A DNA stretch of 64,000 nt from Thunnus maccoyii. Lineage: Eukaryota > Chordata > Actinopteri > Scombriformes > Scombridae. The notes under the pieces are model-generated. The model did not search any database. It was not told the origin of the DNA and worked only from the letters and a program-made list of their open reading frames with translations. Of this stretch, positions 24,471 to 37,800 are shown piece after piece; position 1 is the first letter of the stretch; each line of letters starts with the position of its first letter. A program made the translations under genes and the position numbers. The stretch spans positions 17,322,425 to 17,386,424 of the forward strand of contig NC_056546.1 in assembly GCF_910596095.1 (NCBI RefSeq). Direction: 5' to 3'.

Positions 24471-24626
24471 AGAAAAAACAGTATTGTATTGCCTTGTATG
24501 AGCCACAGGCGCACCGTGATGACGCGTCATCAGCGTCATAGTTTGCGACGCGCTTGTTGTTTTTCGAAGAGGGATCGTTTTGCTGAAAGTGTTTAACAGC
24601 AAACTCAAATCCAGCGCTTCGTCAAA
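24471..24626 (+). promoter_or_regulatory. npm3: npm3 promoter with CRE/ATF-like palindrome
   Basis: The sequence switches abruptly from AT-rich to CG-containing about 150 bases before the npm3 start. It carries a perfect 14-base palindrome, GATGACGCGTCATC (24518-24531), followed closely by another CGTCA half-site. TGACGCGTCA resembles ATF/CREB-type sites. Function is inferred. Confidence 0.5.
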
Positions 24627-26645
24627 ATGTCTCTGCACGACGACGAGTCCTCGGATATGGGACTAGCGGGTCAATCCAAGCTGGAGAGCTTCCTATTCAG
24701 TAAGAAACACAGTTTATTGGCTCTGCCGGCGCACACGTGGGTTTCTCTGTGATGTCCCGGCAGTGAAACATGTGCTTCAGTGTTTCTAAAATGCTCTGTG
24801 ATATCAGGCTGTGGACTAACGTGATGAAACCATAAATGTTTGCGTGTTTTCCAGGCTGCGAGCTGTCCTCTAAAGTTCCTTTCTACACTTTCCAAGGAGA
24901 TGAAGAGGAGGACCTGGAGCACTTCCTTGAACTCAGAACGGTATGTACGATGGCTGCAGGGATGTCTGTCCTCACATTACAGTACAGAGTGCAAAAGTCT
25001 TCACCACAACTTATTCAAGTCTGTCTTCAAACAACAGTCAGGTGTCCAAATGAACACTGAAATAGTTTTTTCTTGCCATAATCATTCCTCCTGCCATGTG
25101 ACTGTTGTTTGAAGACAGACTTTGAAAAATTGTGAATCTATCCTTTAAATGCAAGGCATATGTAGAAGTGTGTGTATCATAAGTATCCAAGGCCTTTGTG
25201 TCCAAATTTTTATATAGTGACAACACAACCAGCCGAATCACAGTGTGGGAAAATGTTAAGTGAATGAACTGCCATTCCTGCAGGTCTGTTTGGGAGAAGG
25301 TGCTAAGGAGGAGAGTAACGTGGTGGAGGTAACAGCTATGAATCACCAAGGAAAGACTATTTCAGTGCCAATTGCCAACCTTCACATCAGCTGCCTGCCT
25401 ATGGTAAATATGATATATAGTCGTTAATTCTATCAGCACATTAATGAACCACGCAGTAGAGGCTGAAGTCTGATATCTCTTTAACTTTCTTTCCTCAGGT
25501 GAGTTTGGGAGAGTTTGAGTTGAAAGCCCCAGTGACCATCCGGCTCAAGGCTGGCACAGGACCAGTTACTGTCAGCGGGTTACACCTCATAGGTAACAGC
25601 TTTTTATTCAAATGTCACTCAGCAACACCCTGTTAAAAGTAAACAAATTAACCAAAATCAAAATTAATGTGATTACTTACCAATGAATGTGGCTACATTT
25701 AGTAGAGTGTTTCGTAGATTACGTTATCATCAGCTGACATCAAAACAGCTGGAATCTAGTGCTGCAACTAACGATTATTTTCATTATTCATTATTCTGTT
25801 GATCATTTGCTCGATTGATCGATTAGTTGTTTGGTCCAGAAAATGGTGAAAAATGTCAGTAACTGTTTCCTACAGTCCTGTGACGTCCTCAAATGTCTAG
25901 TTTTGTGCCAGCTGACAGTCCACAACCCAAAAATATTTAGTTTATCATAGAGGACTAAAGAAACCAGGAAAATATTCACATTTGAGAGGCTGAAATTTTC
26001 CTCTTAAAAAATGACTCACTAATGGTCAGAATAGTTGGCAACTAATCGTTTAATCTTTGCAGCTCTACTGGAATAACTCCGGTAGAATGGGTGCACTATG
26101 ATCAGAGAAAATACGTGTTCTCAAGGTTACTAAATACTTGGTTTGGTCATTTAGTTTCTCTTTACATTGAGCCAACTGCACAAAAAATGAGAGATATTCC
26201 TTCAATCAATAAAATGTTAAATTTGTACCTTGTCATGAATTTCTTTTGAGTTGAAATCCAAGACCTTTGATGCTTTCTGTCTATATTTCAATTCAAAAGT
26301 TTTAACAGTAGATTGAACTTCTGGCATTAAACTTCTCTCAGAAATGGTATTTCACAGCTCTAAGTACTCACGGTAATGCATGTGTGCAGCTGCATATTGC
26401 AAACCGTGCACGAGCTGACCGCCGTCGCAAGGATAGATTAAATAAAATGACCCTGCTGGCATTATAGCTAAATATTCCTACAGGATTCAATCTAAGACAG
26501 CAATTTAACATTTGGCCTCCGTCTTTGTGCAGCCTCGCAGGTCGAAGACTCCGACATGTCTGATGAAGACGACGATGACGACGATGAAGAGGAGGAGGAA
26601 GAGATCACCCCCATTAAACCAGCAAAGAAGAAGCAGAAGATGTAG
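24627..26645 (+). CDS. npm3: Nucleoplasmin-3
   Basis: A nucleoplasmin-family histone chaperone, nuclear/nucleolar, that in mammals forms oligomers with NPM1. Exons: 24627-24699, 24855-24940, 25284-25403, 25499-25592, 26533-26645, giving 161 residues (human 178). The core beta-barrel domain runs from about residue 22 (FLFSCELSS) to 124. It includes EGAKEESNVVEVTAMNH and SCLPMVSLGEFELKAPVTIR, which match the human NPM3 core closely. The tail has a pure acidic tract (residues 135-148) and ends in a basic KKKQKM. The start ATG follows TCAAA, and no upstream in-frame start fits better. Its position directly downstream of oga on the same strand matches human and favours NPM3 over NPM2. Intron 4 contains a hAT miniature element. 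Confidence 0.93.
25757..26067. mobile_element. hAT-type miniature element in npm3 intron 4
   Basis: A 311 bp element starting TAGTGCTGCAACTAACGATT and ending TTTGCAGCTCTA, with inverted ends TAGTGCTGCAA / TTTGCAGCTCTA (two mismatches). It is flanked by CTGGAATC (25749-25756) and CTGGAATA (26068-26075), an 8 bp target-site duplication with one mismatch. Internal sequence such as GTTTGGTCCAGAAAATGG matches a repeat very common in spiny-rayed fish (from memory). Confidence 0.8.
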
Positions 26646-27140
26646 GCTGAGAGGTCGTCGATGGGTTTTTTCTTTATTTTTTTTGGAGTGTTTTAAGAAA
26701 TAACAGTCGTTTTGTACCAGACGGGACACATTTTACAAAGTTAATACTTATTCCACACAGCCACATGAAAGCTTAGTGTGGTGGCAGCTGAACACGCTGT
26801 TGGAGGAAGGAACATCGTGACAGGAGCTCTGATTGTTCTCACCTCTTTTACTCCTCAGTTTCTCACCGCAAGCTCTCGGTATCTGCAGTGAATTAAACTG
26901 TGGATGCAACATTCACTTCTAGAAGAACTGTTTTTGCTATTAAACGCTACCTTGCGTTTTATACTGTACATGTTACAACCACCACAGACATGGATTTATC
27001 TCACCAGTGGTGGGAAAACATCGTCTTATACTCTCACCATTGGATTCTGGTATTTATAAAAGTAAAACATAGTGTGTGTACTTGTGTCAGAGAGAGAAAG
27101 TGTTTCCAGATCAGCGTGATTTCCAATTAAATTGTGCAAT
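26646..27140 (+). other. npm3: npm3 3' UTR (inferred)
   Basis: Non-coding sequence after the npm3 stop. ATTAAA variants at about 26938 and 27126-27131 could direct polyadenylation. A canonical AATAAA appears only at about 27584, so the true end is uncertain. Confidence 0.4.
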
Positions 27141-27623
27141 CAAATTAATTAAATGTTCTTGGTTCACAAGAGTATCTCCATTTCCAGCTGTTTGTAGTTC
27201 CAAAATACTGTTTTTCTATGTACTATGTCAATCATAAATGTGAAAATTTTGTACTTGTAATGAATGCACCAAGAAAGCATTTTGTGTTTGTGTATTCATT
27301 TAATTCTCTTTGTTAATTTAACACCGTTTTTCAGCCCATTACATACAATACATGTCGTTTATGTATTGTTATGGCCACATAAGTTTAGTGCCTCCTTTGA
27401 AATGCTTACAGAATGCAGCCGTAACCCCGTTTTGTGCTCAAGTTAATTGGAAAGAATCAATAACCACCTTTCTTGAGGTTGCAAAGATGCATTTAATCAG
27501 ACTCTACTGGATTAAAAAACAGCCAAATAGAATATTGATAGAAAACCAAGAGAAAGTTCTTCTTGAGCCGAGGGTTAGGGGAATAAATACAGGTCTTCTA
27601 CGGGAATACATCACTACCTAAAG

Positions 27624-28038
27624 TTAAAGATCCTCTGTGGGGTTTTCTTGTGAACAAACAAAAGTTATGTTTACGTTTAGTTACTCACCTAAACTCATTG
27701 TGTGTATCCTTGTGATCTACAAATGTGTTGAATCAATTTCTTTCCTCATAAAACGTTTGCAAAACACATTTTTTTTATATTTTAAACTGCATGGTTTACA
27801 ACTATGTTTACTGGCTTGTAGTCTTCTTCTCTGTCTTTATCGCCACATTTCTTGTCACATTACAGCCAACTGTAGATTGGTGGAATAGTGTAAAACGATT
27901 GGTAAGACTGTCTATCACCCACGTGCAGGTGTGCACGTATGTGAGTCCTTGTTCACGACATAAAAAAACATGGAACCACTCATAAAAGGCTGCTCACGAG
28001 CGTTACTAGAGGTCAAACAGCCCACAGGGAACCTTTAA
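27624..28038. mobile_element. TTAA-bounded miniature DNA transposon
   Basis: A 415 bp element bounded by TTAA at both ends. The left end reads TTAAAGATCCTCTGTGGGG and the right end reverse-complements to TTAAAGGTTCCCTGTGGGC, so the termini are inverted repeats with a few mismatches. TTAA target duplication is characteristic of the piggyBac superfamily. No transposase is present. Confidence 0.7.
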
Positions 28039-31000
28039 CTGAAGCTGACGGTAAACCAACAAGTCATCGAGTCGGCTGTGCAGTGACAGTAAACAGTGTG
28101 ATATCAGTTAAAGCTTTATAAAGGCTGATGTGGTCTTTGTGGTTGAATCATCTGCATGCACATTATGATCCCATCTGTGCAAACATCCTTACATGGATCT
28201 TAGTAAGGCATCTGCAAACACTACAGCCACCACAGTCTGTGTCATTAACATTATTCACTGTGTTATTATTCACTTTGTCACCATGATAAGACTCAATGGA
28301 ACTCCTCAGCTCTGGATCCAGCAGCTTGGACACAGCCATAGAGCTAGAAAAGCATGTCAAAGACAGATCTTCCTCATCACATCTGATGAAGTTTCTCAGT
28401 TTTTCCGAAACAGATTTTTTCAATCGATCATTTTTGAAAGGAGAGTGAGCAGGCTGCAGAAATCATGAAGATAAGACTGGAGGAGATACAGAACAATAGT
28501 CCCACTATCATCACTTGCAGAGGAGCATGGAGGAATGATCCGATCAAATAGAAAAAGTGAAAAACTTACTTAAACGTACACAACTCTTTGCAAACACAGC
28601 TCACCTGCATGAATTTGTCTCCAGTAATTGTATAATGATGCTCACAGAGGGACAGAATTGGGGTAAAAAGCAACAACGCGAGTGCCAGATGTCCATAAAA
28701 GGGTAATACAACTACAACTTTTTTCCTAACAATTTACTCATGCCAGGTGCTGCCATGGTAACAGCAGAAATGACCACCTGCATGATGCCCTTGATGGCAG
28801 CTCTCTGTTAATGAGAGCAGGAGATAGCACTGAGGGGGGAGGCTGAAGGGGAGACACAGATACAAGGAGGTGGAGGGATGCTTTAATCAGAGGAAGCTTA
28901 AATAAATAATGTTGCATTATTTAGCGCATTATACCCAAGCCCGAGCCCAGCTGGTTGCCTTTTTTCATCTGTGACAATGCCGTCTCTCCGTCTCTGGGAG
29001 GGTTACAGGGCGATGATAGGAAGGTAGGAGTGACATCACGTTACCTGAGGTTTTTTTTTACAAATCTTTAAAGTATCTTAGTCATTTTTTTTTTTTGGAA
29101 AGTGGTTGATTTGTTAGAGTGTTACACACCACCAGAGTGAGAAAAAACACCCTGAAGGGTCATGTAACAGACAGCAAATCAATGTGCAACAACATTTCAA
29201 GTGGTTAATGTCACCTTGACTGGGAGCAGGTGCTGCTGCTTCTTATTTTCTGACTCATAAAACCACATTAAAACTGATGTATGCTGGGCAGGAAGTTTTG
29301 TGAACCTTCACACCACTTTTATTGGGTAGATGAGCTTTATGGTCCGATGGCTGTGCTGCGTTTAAATTCTCAACGTTGCATAGAGGTTGAGATGTGATCA
29401 GTGCAGAGCTTGTGGCTGAAAGTGAGACAAATTTCTACCATTATCTGCTTGCCTTCATGTCAGTCAAATCTCCATAGGGCTTTTCACAGACTTGTCATAG
29501 TAAAATACAGATTGTTAATAACATTATCAATGGCTCTGTTATATTCAAGTGTCCCAGTGAGCTATTACAGTGTGACAGAGAGCCAGCAGGACACTGAAAC
29601 TGATGTAGTTAAATGGAATCCAACCATCCCTCCTCACATCCTCCTACTGTGACATGTCAAAATGTTTAGAGATAAAAAAGGCCTACTGACATTTGCAAGA
29701 CACTCGAAAGTTCTGCATCAGCTTCCTTTTAGCTCCAAATGAGCATGACATGTCCATTAAATGTCTCTACACAGCTCATGCATGAGTTTACCTCATTATA
29801 TTTATAAAGGAAACAGTAGGGAACTTCTGATCTGAGGAAATATCAGAGATGAGCATCCAGTAGACACAATGTAAATACTATGTAGACGACTGAATTTTCC
29901 TTTTCCCTATTACTACAGGCAACTGGTATGTTGGGAAGTACCATGGCATACACTGTGAGTAATGAACCACAAAAGCTTTTCCAAAAGTTGCCCAAGTATT
30001 TATATATGTAGTTCAAGCTGAGTTGATTGTTTCCAGCTCGCTGTCCTTCAGAGCAGCACAATAAAGACGACATCCACAACTGCCGCACGACTCGCAGTTC
30101 TTGACCTCGCTGAACTCCGACTTTTGACCTCACGAGTGGAGCGATAGCATAAACAGTCTGGTGATGACCATACAACCTGTCACCTGAAATAAGGTTCATA
30201 TGTTCACCAGTGTCCGGGCGGAGGGCAGAGTCATATTGTTTCTTGGCGTAGGACAGCTGCTCACAGACACCCATACTTATAAACAAAACATCGCAGTTCA
30301 AATACCTCCTGTTCATACCAACTGAATGAATCCATCCAGACATGCATCATGTGTAAGGGGAGTGTTGCCTGTCTACTTACAGCTGTCCAACAGTTCTTTT
30401 GGCCTGGTCCAGGGTGGCATTAGGCAGCAGGACAGTTCTGCAGTCTGTGATGTTGGAAGCGTTTTTGTGGCAGCTAATAAATGTACTCTGAAGTATCAAT
30501 GTCAAAGGCCTACTGTTTTAACCACTATAGAAAGAAGAAGGTGAAAAAACACAACAGATCTGGGGCACTTTTCTCACTTCTGCCTTATTGGGATGTTGTC
30601 TATTTAGCCTAGATTCTAAAGAAGGACCTGTGGCTTCATGTTAGTCCGGTTGGCTGCGTTACTGACATGTCTGACTGTCCAAATCCTGCTCTGCCTTTCC
30701 ACCATACCACATAAAATATACTGGGTTAAGGCTAATCATTGAAAAGTAATTTCTAACCGGTGAGGGCATTACCAATTTCTTTAATCACATTTAAAAATAT
30801 ACTATACTGTATAATCTAATGCATAAAGCGTTTTAACAGACATATGGTGCCTGGTTTCATTCAAAAGTGTTGGAAATCTCTCGAGTCATTATAAGTGTTC
30901 CAGCTTTGAAGATGATTTTGGAAAGTACAGGCTTTTTAAACATAAAACAGAAAGGGAAACATTGTGTCAGTGCACTGAGTTGGGGGATTTTCTGATGACT

Positions 31001-31895
31001 GTGCAACACCCCAGAAGAGACAAATGACTGGGGATTTTGACAATTGCTGTCTGTGTGGTTACCTTGTACACATTCAAACTTTATCTGAGCCAAAGTGGTC
31101 CAAGAGCTGGTCTATGTTGCTGACGACATTAGCAGTAGTACTATTACTAATAATCACGTAGCTATTTTTGTACTTTTTTCCATGGAGAAAAAAAATGTAA
31201 CTGTCAATTTGAAATTTTTCCAAAATCTGCATGAAACACGAAAACAATACAGAAGTTTGTTTGGTGAATACCTGGATAAAACAACTTCCTGTAATTTGTG
31301 TTTCTCTCTTACTACACACACACAAACAAAATAGATCCTTCAATTTGCTATAAAAATTTAAAGTTCATGAATTTACTAACTAAATAAACTTTTAATGATA
31401 ACTCTACTTTTATCATTTAAAAGTTAAAGTATAAAGCTGCAAAAATGGAAATAATAAGCACTTATAAGTGCAGCACTTGAACGAAAGTACTTTCCACCTC
31501 TGACACAATTACAGGTGTCACTCCAGTGTCAAAACCCCTGAGTTACTATGGCAACAGCTCAAGCATGCCACTTTGTATTCCCACTCAAAAAAAAATGATA
31601 CAGCTGTTCTCAACAGAGACTCTGAAATGCCCTTTTAATTTTGATCTAAAATGTCAGCCGCATTCATACGCACACACACACACATCTCTGTTGGCACAGC
31701 TCACCTGCACACACCCTTCCTGTCTTTGCTTATTTCACTATTTTTATGTACATTGTTTGAATGTTGTTGCCCGTTTCCCTTCAGCTGAAACACGACAGAA
31801 GATTGGTTTATGTTACACCGCTTTCCACCAGCAAAAAATAGACCTGGAGATCAATAAACATTGGATCTTTGTCTTTGATGTTTGTGCTCTCTCTC

Positions 31896-31898
<3 letters not shown>

Positions 31899-31934
<36 letters not shown>
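31899..31934. repeat. (GT)18 microsatellite
   Basis: Uninterrupted GT dinucleotide repeat, preceded by a short CT run. Confidence 0.97.
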
Positions 31935-31938
<4 letters not shown>

Positions 31939-32543
31939 CTATCCTGGATTGGAGATTTGGCACAGATTTCAAAGGCCTAATCAGATAAAGGTTCTGCTTG
32001 TATGATGAATAGCCGCTCTCTATGCATTATGCTTTATATTTCCATGAGCGTTAGTACAAGGGCTGCCAAGACTGTATACGTGTGCTTGTGTGTTCAGACT
32101 GATAGCACTAATAGATACTCATTTATTCCACATATTATAGCACTTATCGCTGCCATGTCAGCCACTTCTCTCCTCCACCGCTGACCTGACAGGATGGTTA
32201 TGCAAGCTGCAAGCTGTGCAAATGTATTGGGACTATGTCAATAATATTCATCAAAGGCCTGAGTTACAGAGGAAGACTCCACCCCTAAAATACTCTTTAG
32301 CTACCATATATCACCAGTCTATTAAGCGGGATGAAAGTGTTGTCATACATCCAATTTCTCTTAGTCAGTTTGTGATTTTCTTTCTTTTAGGGTGGATTTT
32401 TCCTTTCATTTTCTATAAAACATCTTCAAAATGTAAATATACTCAGATGAATAGAAAAGAAAGAAAGACAGAGTGCCCACTTTAACTCCCAACAGTACCT
32501 CCAGCCACAAACAACAGCTGCAACAGCTGACTGCATGTATTGA

Positions 32544-32545
<2 letters not shown>

Positions 32546-32575
<30 letters not shown>
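32546..32575. repeat. (AC)15 microsatellite
   Basis: Uninterrupted AC dinucleotide repeat. Further shorter CA tracts follow over the next 350 bases. Confidence 0.97.
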
Positions 32576-32577
<2 letters not shown>

Positions 32578-33725
32578 CAGGCCCACGTCCTGCTGCAGGC
32601 AGGGGTGTGTTGTACTCATACATATACAGCTCCCAACACACCTGCCACAACAAGAGCACAGCTGTCAAGTGCATCACCCTTTACCCTATATGTAACCTCA
32701 CGGAGCACACACACACACACACTTATACTGAGCCTACTTCTGCACACATATGAGGAAACACACACTGACTGGGTTGATTGCATGCTGACACCTGAGCACA
32801 CATTCGCTCCCGCAACAACAGGATTCGACTCGCACCGATCCTGCACACAACGCAGCCCAAATCAAACACACACAAACACACACACACACAATGAAGGCAA
32901 CACACTTTTCTTCCAGCTTCATGTTTGTAAGATTGATAAAACTGCTGTGATGTGAAATGAAGGTGATTTAAAATATTTCTTAAGAAATTATGAAAAAATG
33001 TGATTTCTTTCACTCTTTTCAACAAAATTCAGCTTTCTTTAAGGTGCAAATCCCTTATTTTTATGATGTTTTTCCTCTTAAAAAATGACAAGTCGGATAT
33101 AAACATGCAGCTATATATGAAATTATTTATACGGATTAAATTAATGGTATGGCCTCCTTCAGTCTACTGTATGTTTTATTAATAACACACACAGATGAAG
33201 CGGTGCACAAGGGGAATGCTCATAGGCTGCCACACACACATACACACAATAAATGTCAGATTGATGCCACACTGTAACTAAACCTCAGCTCCTCCTACTC
33301 CTCTGCCTCCTATAATCAGTGCTAAAGGGGGGCCGGGCTCTTTGAAAAGCTATCAGAAACTTTTTTATATTCACACTCTCTTGAATTTGAATGACAACAA
33401 CAACAAAAAAAAGGAGACTGGACTAGAGAAGAGGGAGAGCAAAACAGGGAGGGGGGGGCAGAACATTTTACAACCCATAAATAAGTGATGTGCTATATCC
33501 CCCTCCCCTTTCTTCCCTCTCGCTCCCTCTATCTCACCGTCTCGCTCTGGGGAGGGGGGGGGGGGACGATGAAAGGAGTATGAGTGACAGATAAGTAGAT
33601 GACTTTACTGTCCCAGTCCTCATTAAAACTCTGCGCTTATATCATCCGCCGCTCTACCCCTCCTCCTCCTGCGCATCGAGCCCCGGCAAATGATACCCCG
33701 GGAGAGGAAGAGAGAGAGAGAGAGA

Positions 33726-33752
33726 GGGGAGGGGAGGGGAGGGGAGGGAGGT
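33726..33752 (+). repeat. (GGGGA)n tract, G-quadruplex candidate
   Basis: Four successive GGGG runs, each followed by a single A, then a GGG run, directly after a GA-dinucleotide tract. This satisfies the four-run G-quadruplex pattern on the + strand. Confidence 0.8.
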
Positions 33753-34000
33753 GCTGCTCATCAGTTATTCCTGTTCTCTGACCTAACTTGACAACCAGCT
33801 CCAATAATGAGACAAAGAGGGATGAGACAGAGATTTTGCCAGAGACCAGGATGTTGACAAGGAAGTGGACTGTCCTAAATTGGCAGATAATGGGCCTGCT
33901 GTGGTCCGGTCTATAACAAATCATTGTCCAAAGCTCCTCCGCTGTGTTTTGAGATTCCTCTGAATACAGCAGGTCTCAAACATGCGGTCATTCAGTATCC

Positions 34001-34026
34001 TTTTTTTTTTTTTTTTTTTTTTTTTT
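34001..34026. repeat. Poly(T) run of 26
   Basis: Uninterrupted T homopolymer. Confidence 0.95.
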
Positions 34027-34339
34027 CCATTTTACAAGCCTTAACCTATGAATAGATTGTGGGTGAGTTGCAGGGTGGGATGTGCTACAATAATGGCTTT
34101 CCTTTCTTACAGGCAGCATTGACATTTCAAATGTAGCCCAGTGAGTCAAACTGTAAAACCTCCTAACCCAAATAAATCACATAATGTGCTCCTCAGTACA
34201 AACAGACCTCAAACTATAATCAAACATAATGTTTAAAATAACAAATATGTCACTCGTTACCATGGGGGGAAAAAAAGCCCACAAGATTACACTCAAAACT
34301 GTAAACCAGGTCTTAAAATATGACAAAAATGCCATTTAA

Positions 34340-34870
34340 TATGCTTGTTTATTCATAATTTTCTCTGATTTTGGTTTATTCATAATCTCGTATAAAATGT
34401 ATGAAAAACCTGACAAGCATTCATAGTCCAGTGTTTTTCTAAAGCCACGTGGACTTTGGAGTGCACGGAGAGGCTCCCTGCATGCTTTCAGCCACAAACA
34501 GGAAATAATCAAGAGCTAGGAACTTGCAAGTACAATAAGAGCATGTTAACAGTCTTTTTAGGCACTGAAGTCTCTGGAGTCCCATGTCAGGGCTCCTGAT
34601 GAACAATGTCTTTTTTCTTTAAGATCTAGTTCAACTGCTTTAATGGATTTAAGACTATATTGTTCACATTAGCACTTCCAGTTGAATTTAAACAGAAAAT
34701 ACTACTGACAACGTGATTCAGAAAGTAAACAAGGGGTTAAAATAACATCATGGAGGCGTATTGGAGACACAAACGGACAACAAATCTCTGGAACAAAAAG
34801 CAAAAAAGTTGATATTCCGATGCCAATTATGATTCAATAAAACGGAAAAGTGGATGCTGATTCTGATTTG
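34340..34870 (-). other. trim8: trim8 3' UTR (inferred)
   Basis: Sequence after the trim8 stop on the - strand. Two TTTATT (AATAAA on the - strand) lie between about 34347 and 34381, and are the first canonical poly(A) signals downstream of the stop. Confidence 0.45.
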
Positions 34871-37800
34871 TTACTTGGTCCCATAATGCTTGGTTGAAGG
34901 CTGGCTGTACAGCCCGTAGATGTCTGGGTGCCTGGCTGTCTGTGCGGCTTCCATGAGGCCCCTCATGGGAAAATGCTGCAGCGGCTGGCTTGCAGGTAGA
35001 GGGGCATGTGGGTTAAACTCCTGAGAGGTCATGGGGGGGAAGGAGTCTGGTGCCGGGTACGGTGGCCGGGCACGGGCAGCAGGGGCCCGAGAGCAGCAGC
35101 AGTTATTCAGAGTGCACATCAGTACTTTCCTCCCTTCGTACATGGCTTGTTGCGAGGCACCTCCACTGGGGAAGTGGGAGGGGGTGAATATGGTCCCTGA
35201 GGGGTGGCTAGAGCTGGACCCTAGACCCACCATGTGATGGGCTGAACTGTCAAGGAGCCGACTGTGGCCGGGGCCGGTGTGAGGATTGTGGGTGAGACCT
35301 TCAGAGGAATACATGGATGAAGCATGATGGCTCTGGTCAGCCAGGAAGGGTTTTTTGCTGCTGTACAGCAACGGAGGAGGATCCTGGGATGCAGAGGTTT
35401 CAGTGTTACTCTCCAGGAAAGACATGCCGTATTTCCTCTTCTGTGGTCCTGAACTAGTCCCCATATAGGAGCCAGCAGGGCTACTCTGCGACTGGACAAT
35501 GTCAAGAATGGGTGCCTCATTGAACGGTTCTGAGAATGGAAAATAGAGGTGGGGCAGAAAGAGATTATATGTAGTTATTTCTGACAATACAATATAGAAA
35601 TTGTTAATAAATAGCTTAAAATCCACATTCCCCCCTTTACTCTTTAGTTATTTATTGCAATTCTGTTCTACCTTCCAGCATTTTGCGCAGGTTCTTCTCT
35701 CTTGTTGAGAGTTCGGAGAACAAATGATGAGAGTTGAGCTGACCCACTCTAAGTGGAGGAATGGCACTACTCAGGTGTGAATTTGACCTGAAAAAAGACA
35801 CACAGTCACACATAAAACACTGAGGTAATAAAGACACGCATCAGACTTGTCAACTGATGTAAACCTGACATTCAAGTGAAACAGAAATGCTTACCTGTCC
35901 AGGAGCAGCTGGTAAGGTTTTGTGTTCTGAAAAAGAAAATAAGACACATTAAGTCATTCAATGGATGCAAATGCTGTAAAAACATTTTCAGTTGGTGTGC
36001 ATGATGCATGTTTTTGATTGGCTGGACATGTGGAGAATGGAAGGTAGTGCAGATTTTATACCTTCATGAAGTTAAAGCTTTCTGCTCTTTGGAAGAACGT
36101 TTGTACTGAGCTCAGAAGTTTTTCTGCTTCCTGCCGCCTCTCGTTGAGCTGCAGAACCTGCTGGGAGATTTTCCGTGCGTACATAGTGTAAGTGCTCTCC
36201 AGCATCTGCATGGTTTCAGACTGGTTCGCTTCTAGCAGCGCGTGCATCCGCTGATACTGGTCTCTCACACGCTCCTTCAGGTCAGACACTGCGTCCTGTT
36301 AGAGAGAAGACGGGTTGACAGGACAACGTTAACTTAGTAGCAATGAGTGGTACTACTCAGGCTGTGAAAAGTTGTATGTCCTCTGTGGCTTTGGAGGAGC
36401 TTTTGTCAAGTCTAAGAAAAGTTATTGAAGTGACATCACTTGAGTAATCTCAGTTAGAGCTTAGAGAGTGCAATTTTTTTTTAACAGAAAGCATTAATTA
36501 CAAACAGAGGGTCTAATGACAGATGCTACTGAGTTATTATACAGTCATTTATTATTTCACAACAATTTATTAATATTTAACTCAACTGATCTTTAATTCA
36601 ACTGATGTGTTCAGCTACTGAATATTAAAATATAGTTATTCTTATACTTCATTTTGTGGAATCCAAGCTTTTTTGTTAGGAACTAGCGTAGGAAAATGCT
36701 TTTTCTATCCTAATACATTAGCCATTTAAAGCTTGAGCTAATGCTTCTTAATTTTTTTCCTTCTCATTATAGCACAGAGTAGACAAAACTGTAGCACAAA
36801 CCCACATGGTGACATAAAACTCATGGACCTGTACTGATGATGTCTTACTGTACCTTCATCAGCGTCTTGTCTGACTCCAGCTTAGTAAGCTGCTCGTCGA
36901 TGTTCTGAACTCGATCATCCAGTCTGCCTTGCTGCCTCATTAGCATGGCCTGTGGATAGATGACATACAAGAGATGCATAAGACAACGGGGAAATGAGGG
37001 GGAAAAAAAAAAAACGTGACTAAAACTTGCTGCGACCTCAGCAAACTTGGCTGGTATTCATGAGTCACTACGGCAACCACCTCCACAATCCTGATTAGAT
37101 GGAGGAAGCAATGGCTGCCAGCGACAACCGCATGCATTTATCCATTAAGAGAGCACCAACAAAGGCAAACACAATTGCACAAATCCATCTCTTATTCCTT
37201 CAGTCTATTGTCCATTGTTGGGACTAGCCAACTTCCTCTGTGGGCAGAATTGGAGTGCAGAGAGAGCCAACGGCCAGTCACAGACCTGGTAAACATAATC
37301 CTTCTCCATTTACTGCAGGAGATGGAAATCAATCTACAGTCACAGGCTGACAGATAGCTAGGAACAGGAGAGGCCAGGTACGCTTTTTAATGAACTGTTT
37401 CTACATTGCAAAATCACCATGCCCAAATATGAGAGAACCCGCTGTCATGGCAACAAAGCCTTGTGTATGTATTTATATGTGGAAGCTAATGTGTATGTGA
37501 GGGAGCAAAAGCGGGGGAGTCTCACACACTCACCCCTCTCTGCTGCTTTCTCATTTTGCCACATGCATTGCTCCCATTGTTTGCATTGGCCTCTGTGTCA
37601 GTGACACATTGTCATGTCTGTGTGTATAACGCCAGGGTCTGCACTCTCCCTCCGCATGAGTGTGCAAGGGAGAAAGGGGAAAACGGGAGGGATGGTAAAG
37701 TGCTGTGGGGCTCTGCTTACACATGCCAAGAACGGACCGAATGAAAGTGAGAAAGACATACAAAAAAAAAAAAAAAAAAAGAGAGAGTGAAACCAACAGA

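Larger units (their letters stand above)
28039..34300. other. Gene-poor interval between convergent npm3 and trim8
   Basis: About 6.3 kb with no recognisable coding exons or RNA genes. It contains (GT)n at 31899-31934, (AC)n at 32546-32575 with smaller CA tracts near 32708 and 32866-32890, G-rich tracts at 33448-33458 and 33551-33565, a GA/G-rich stretch at 33710-33752 and poly(T) at 34001-34026. Long frames here arise from the CA/GT repeats. The 33290-33660 stretch is more complex and could be regulatory, but nothing specific supports this. Confidence 0.6.

Noticed and set aside
29843-30343. 166-codon - strand frame in the npm3-trim8 interval
   Set aside because: No recognisable domain and no exon signals; long open frames of this size occur by chance in 64 kb.
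31526-33025. Several frames of 60-160 codons around the GT/CA microsatellites
   Set aside because: They are translated dinucleotide repeats with open frames on both strands.
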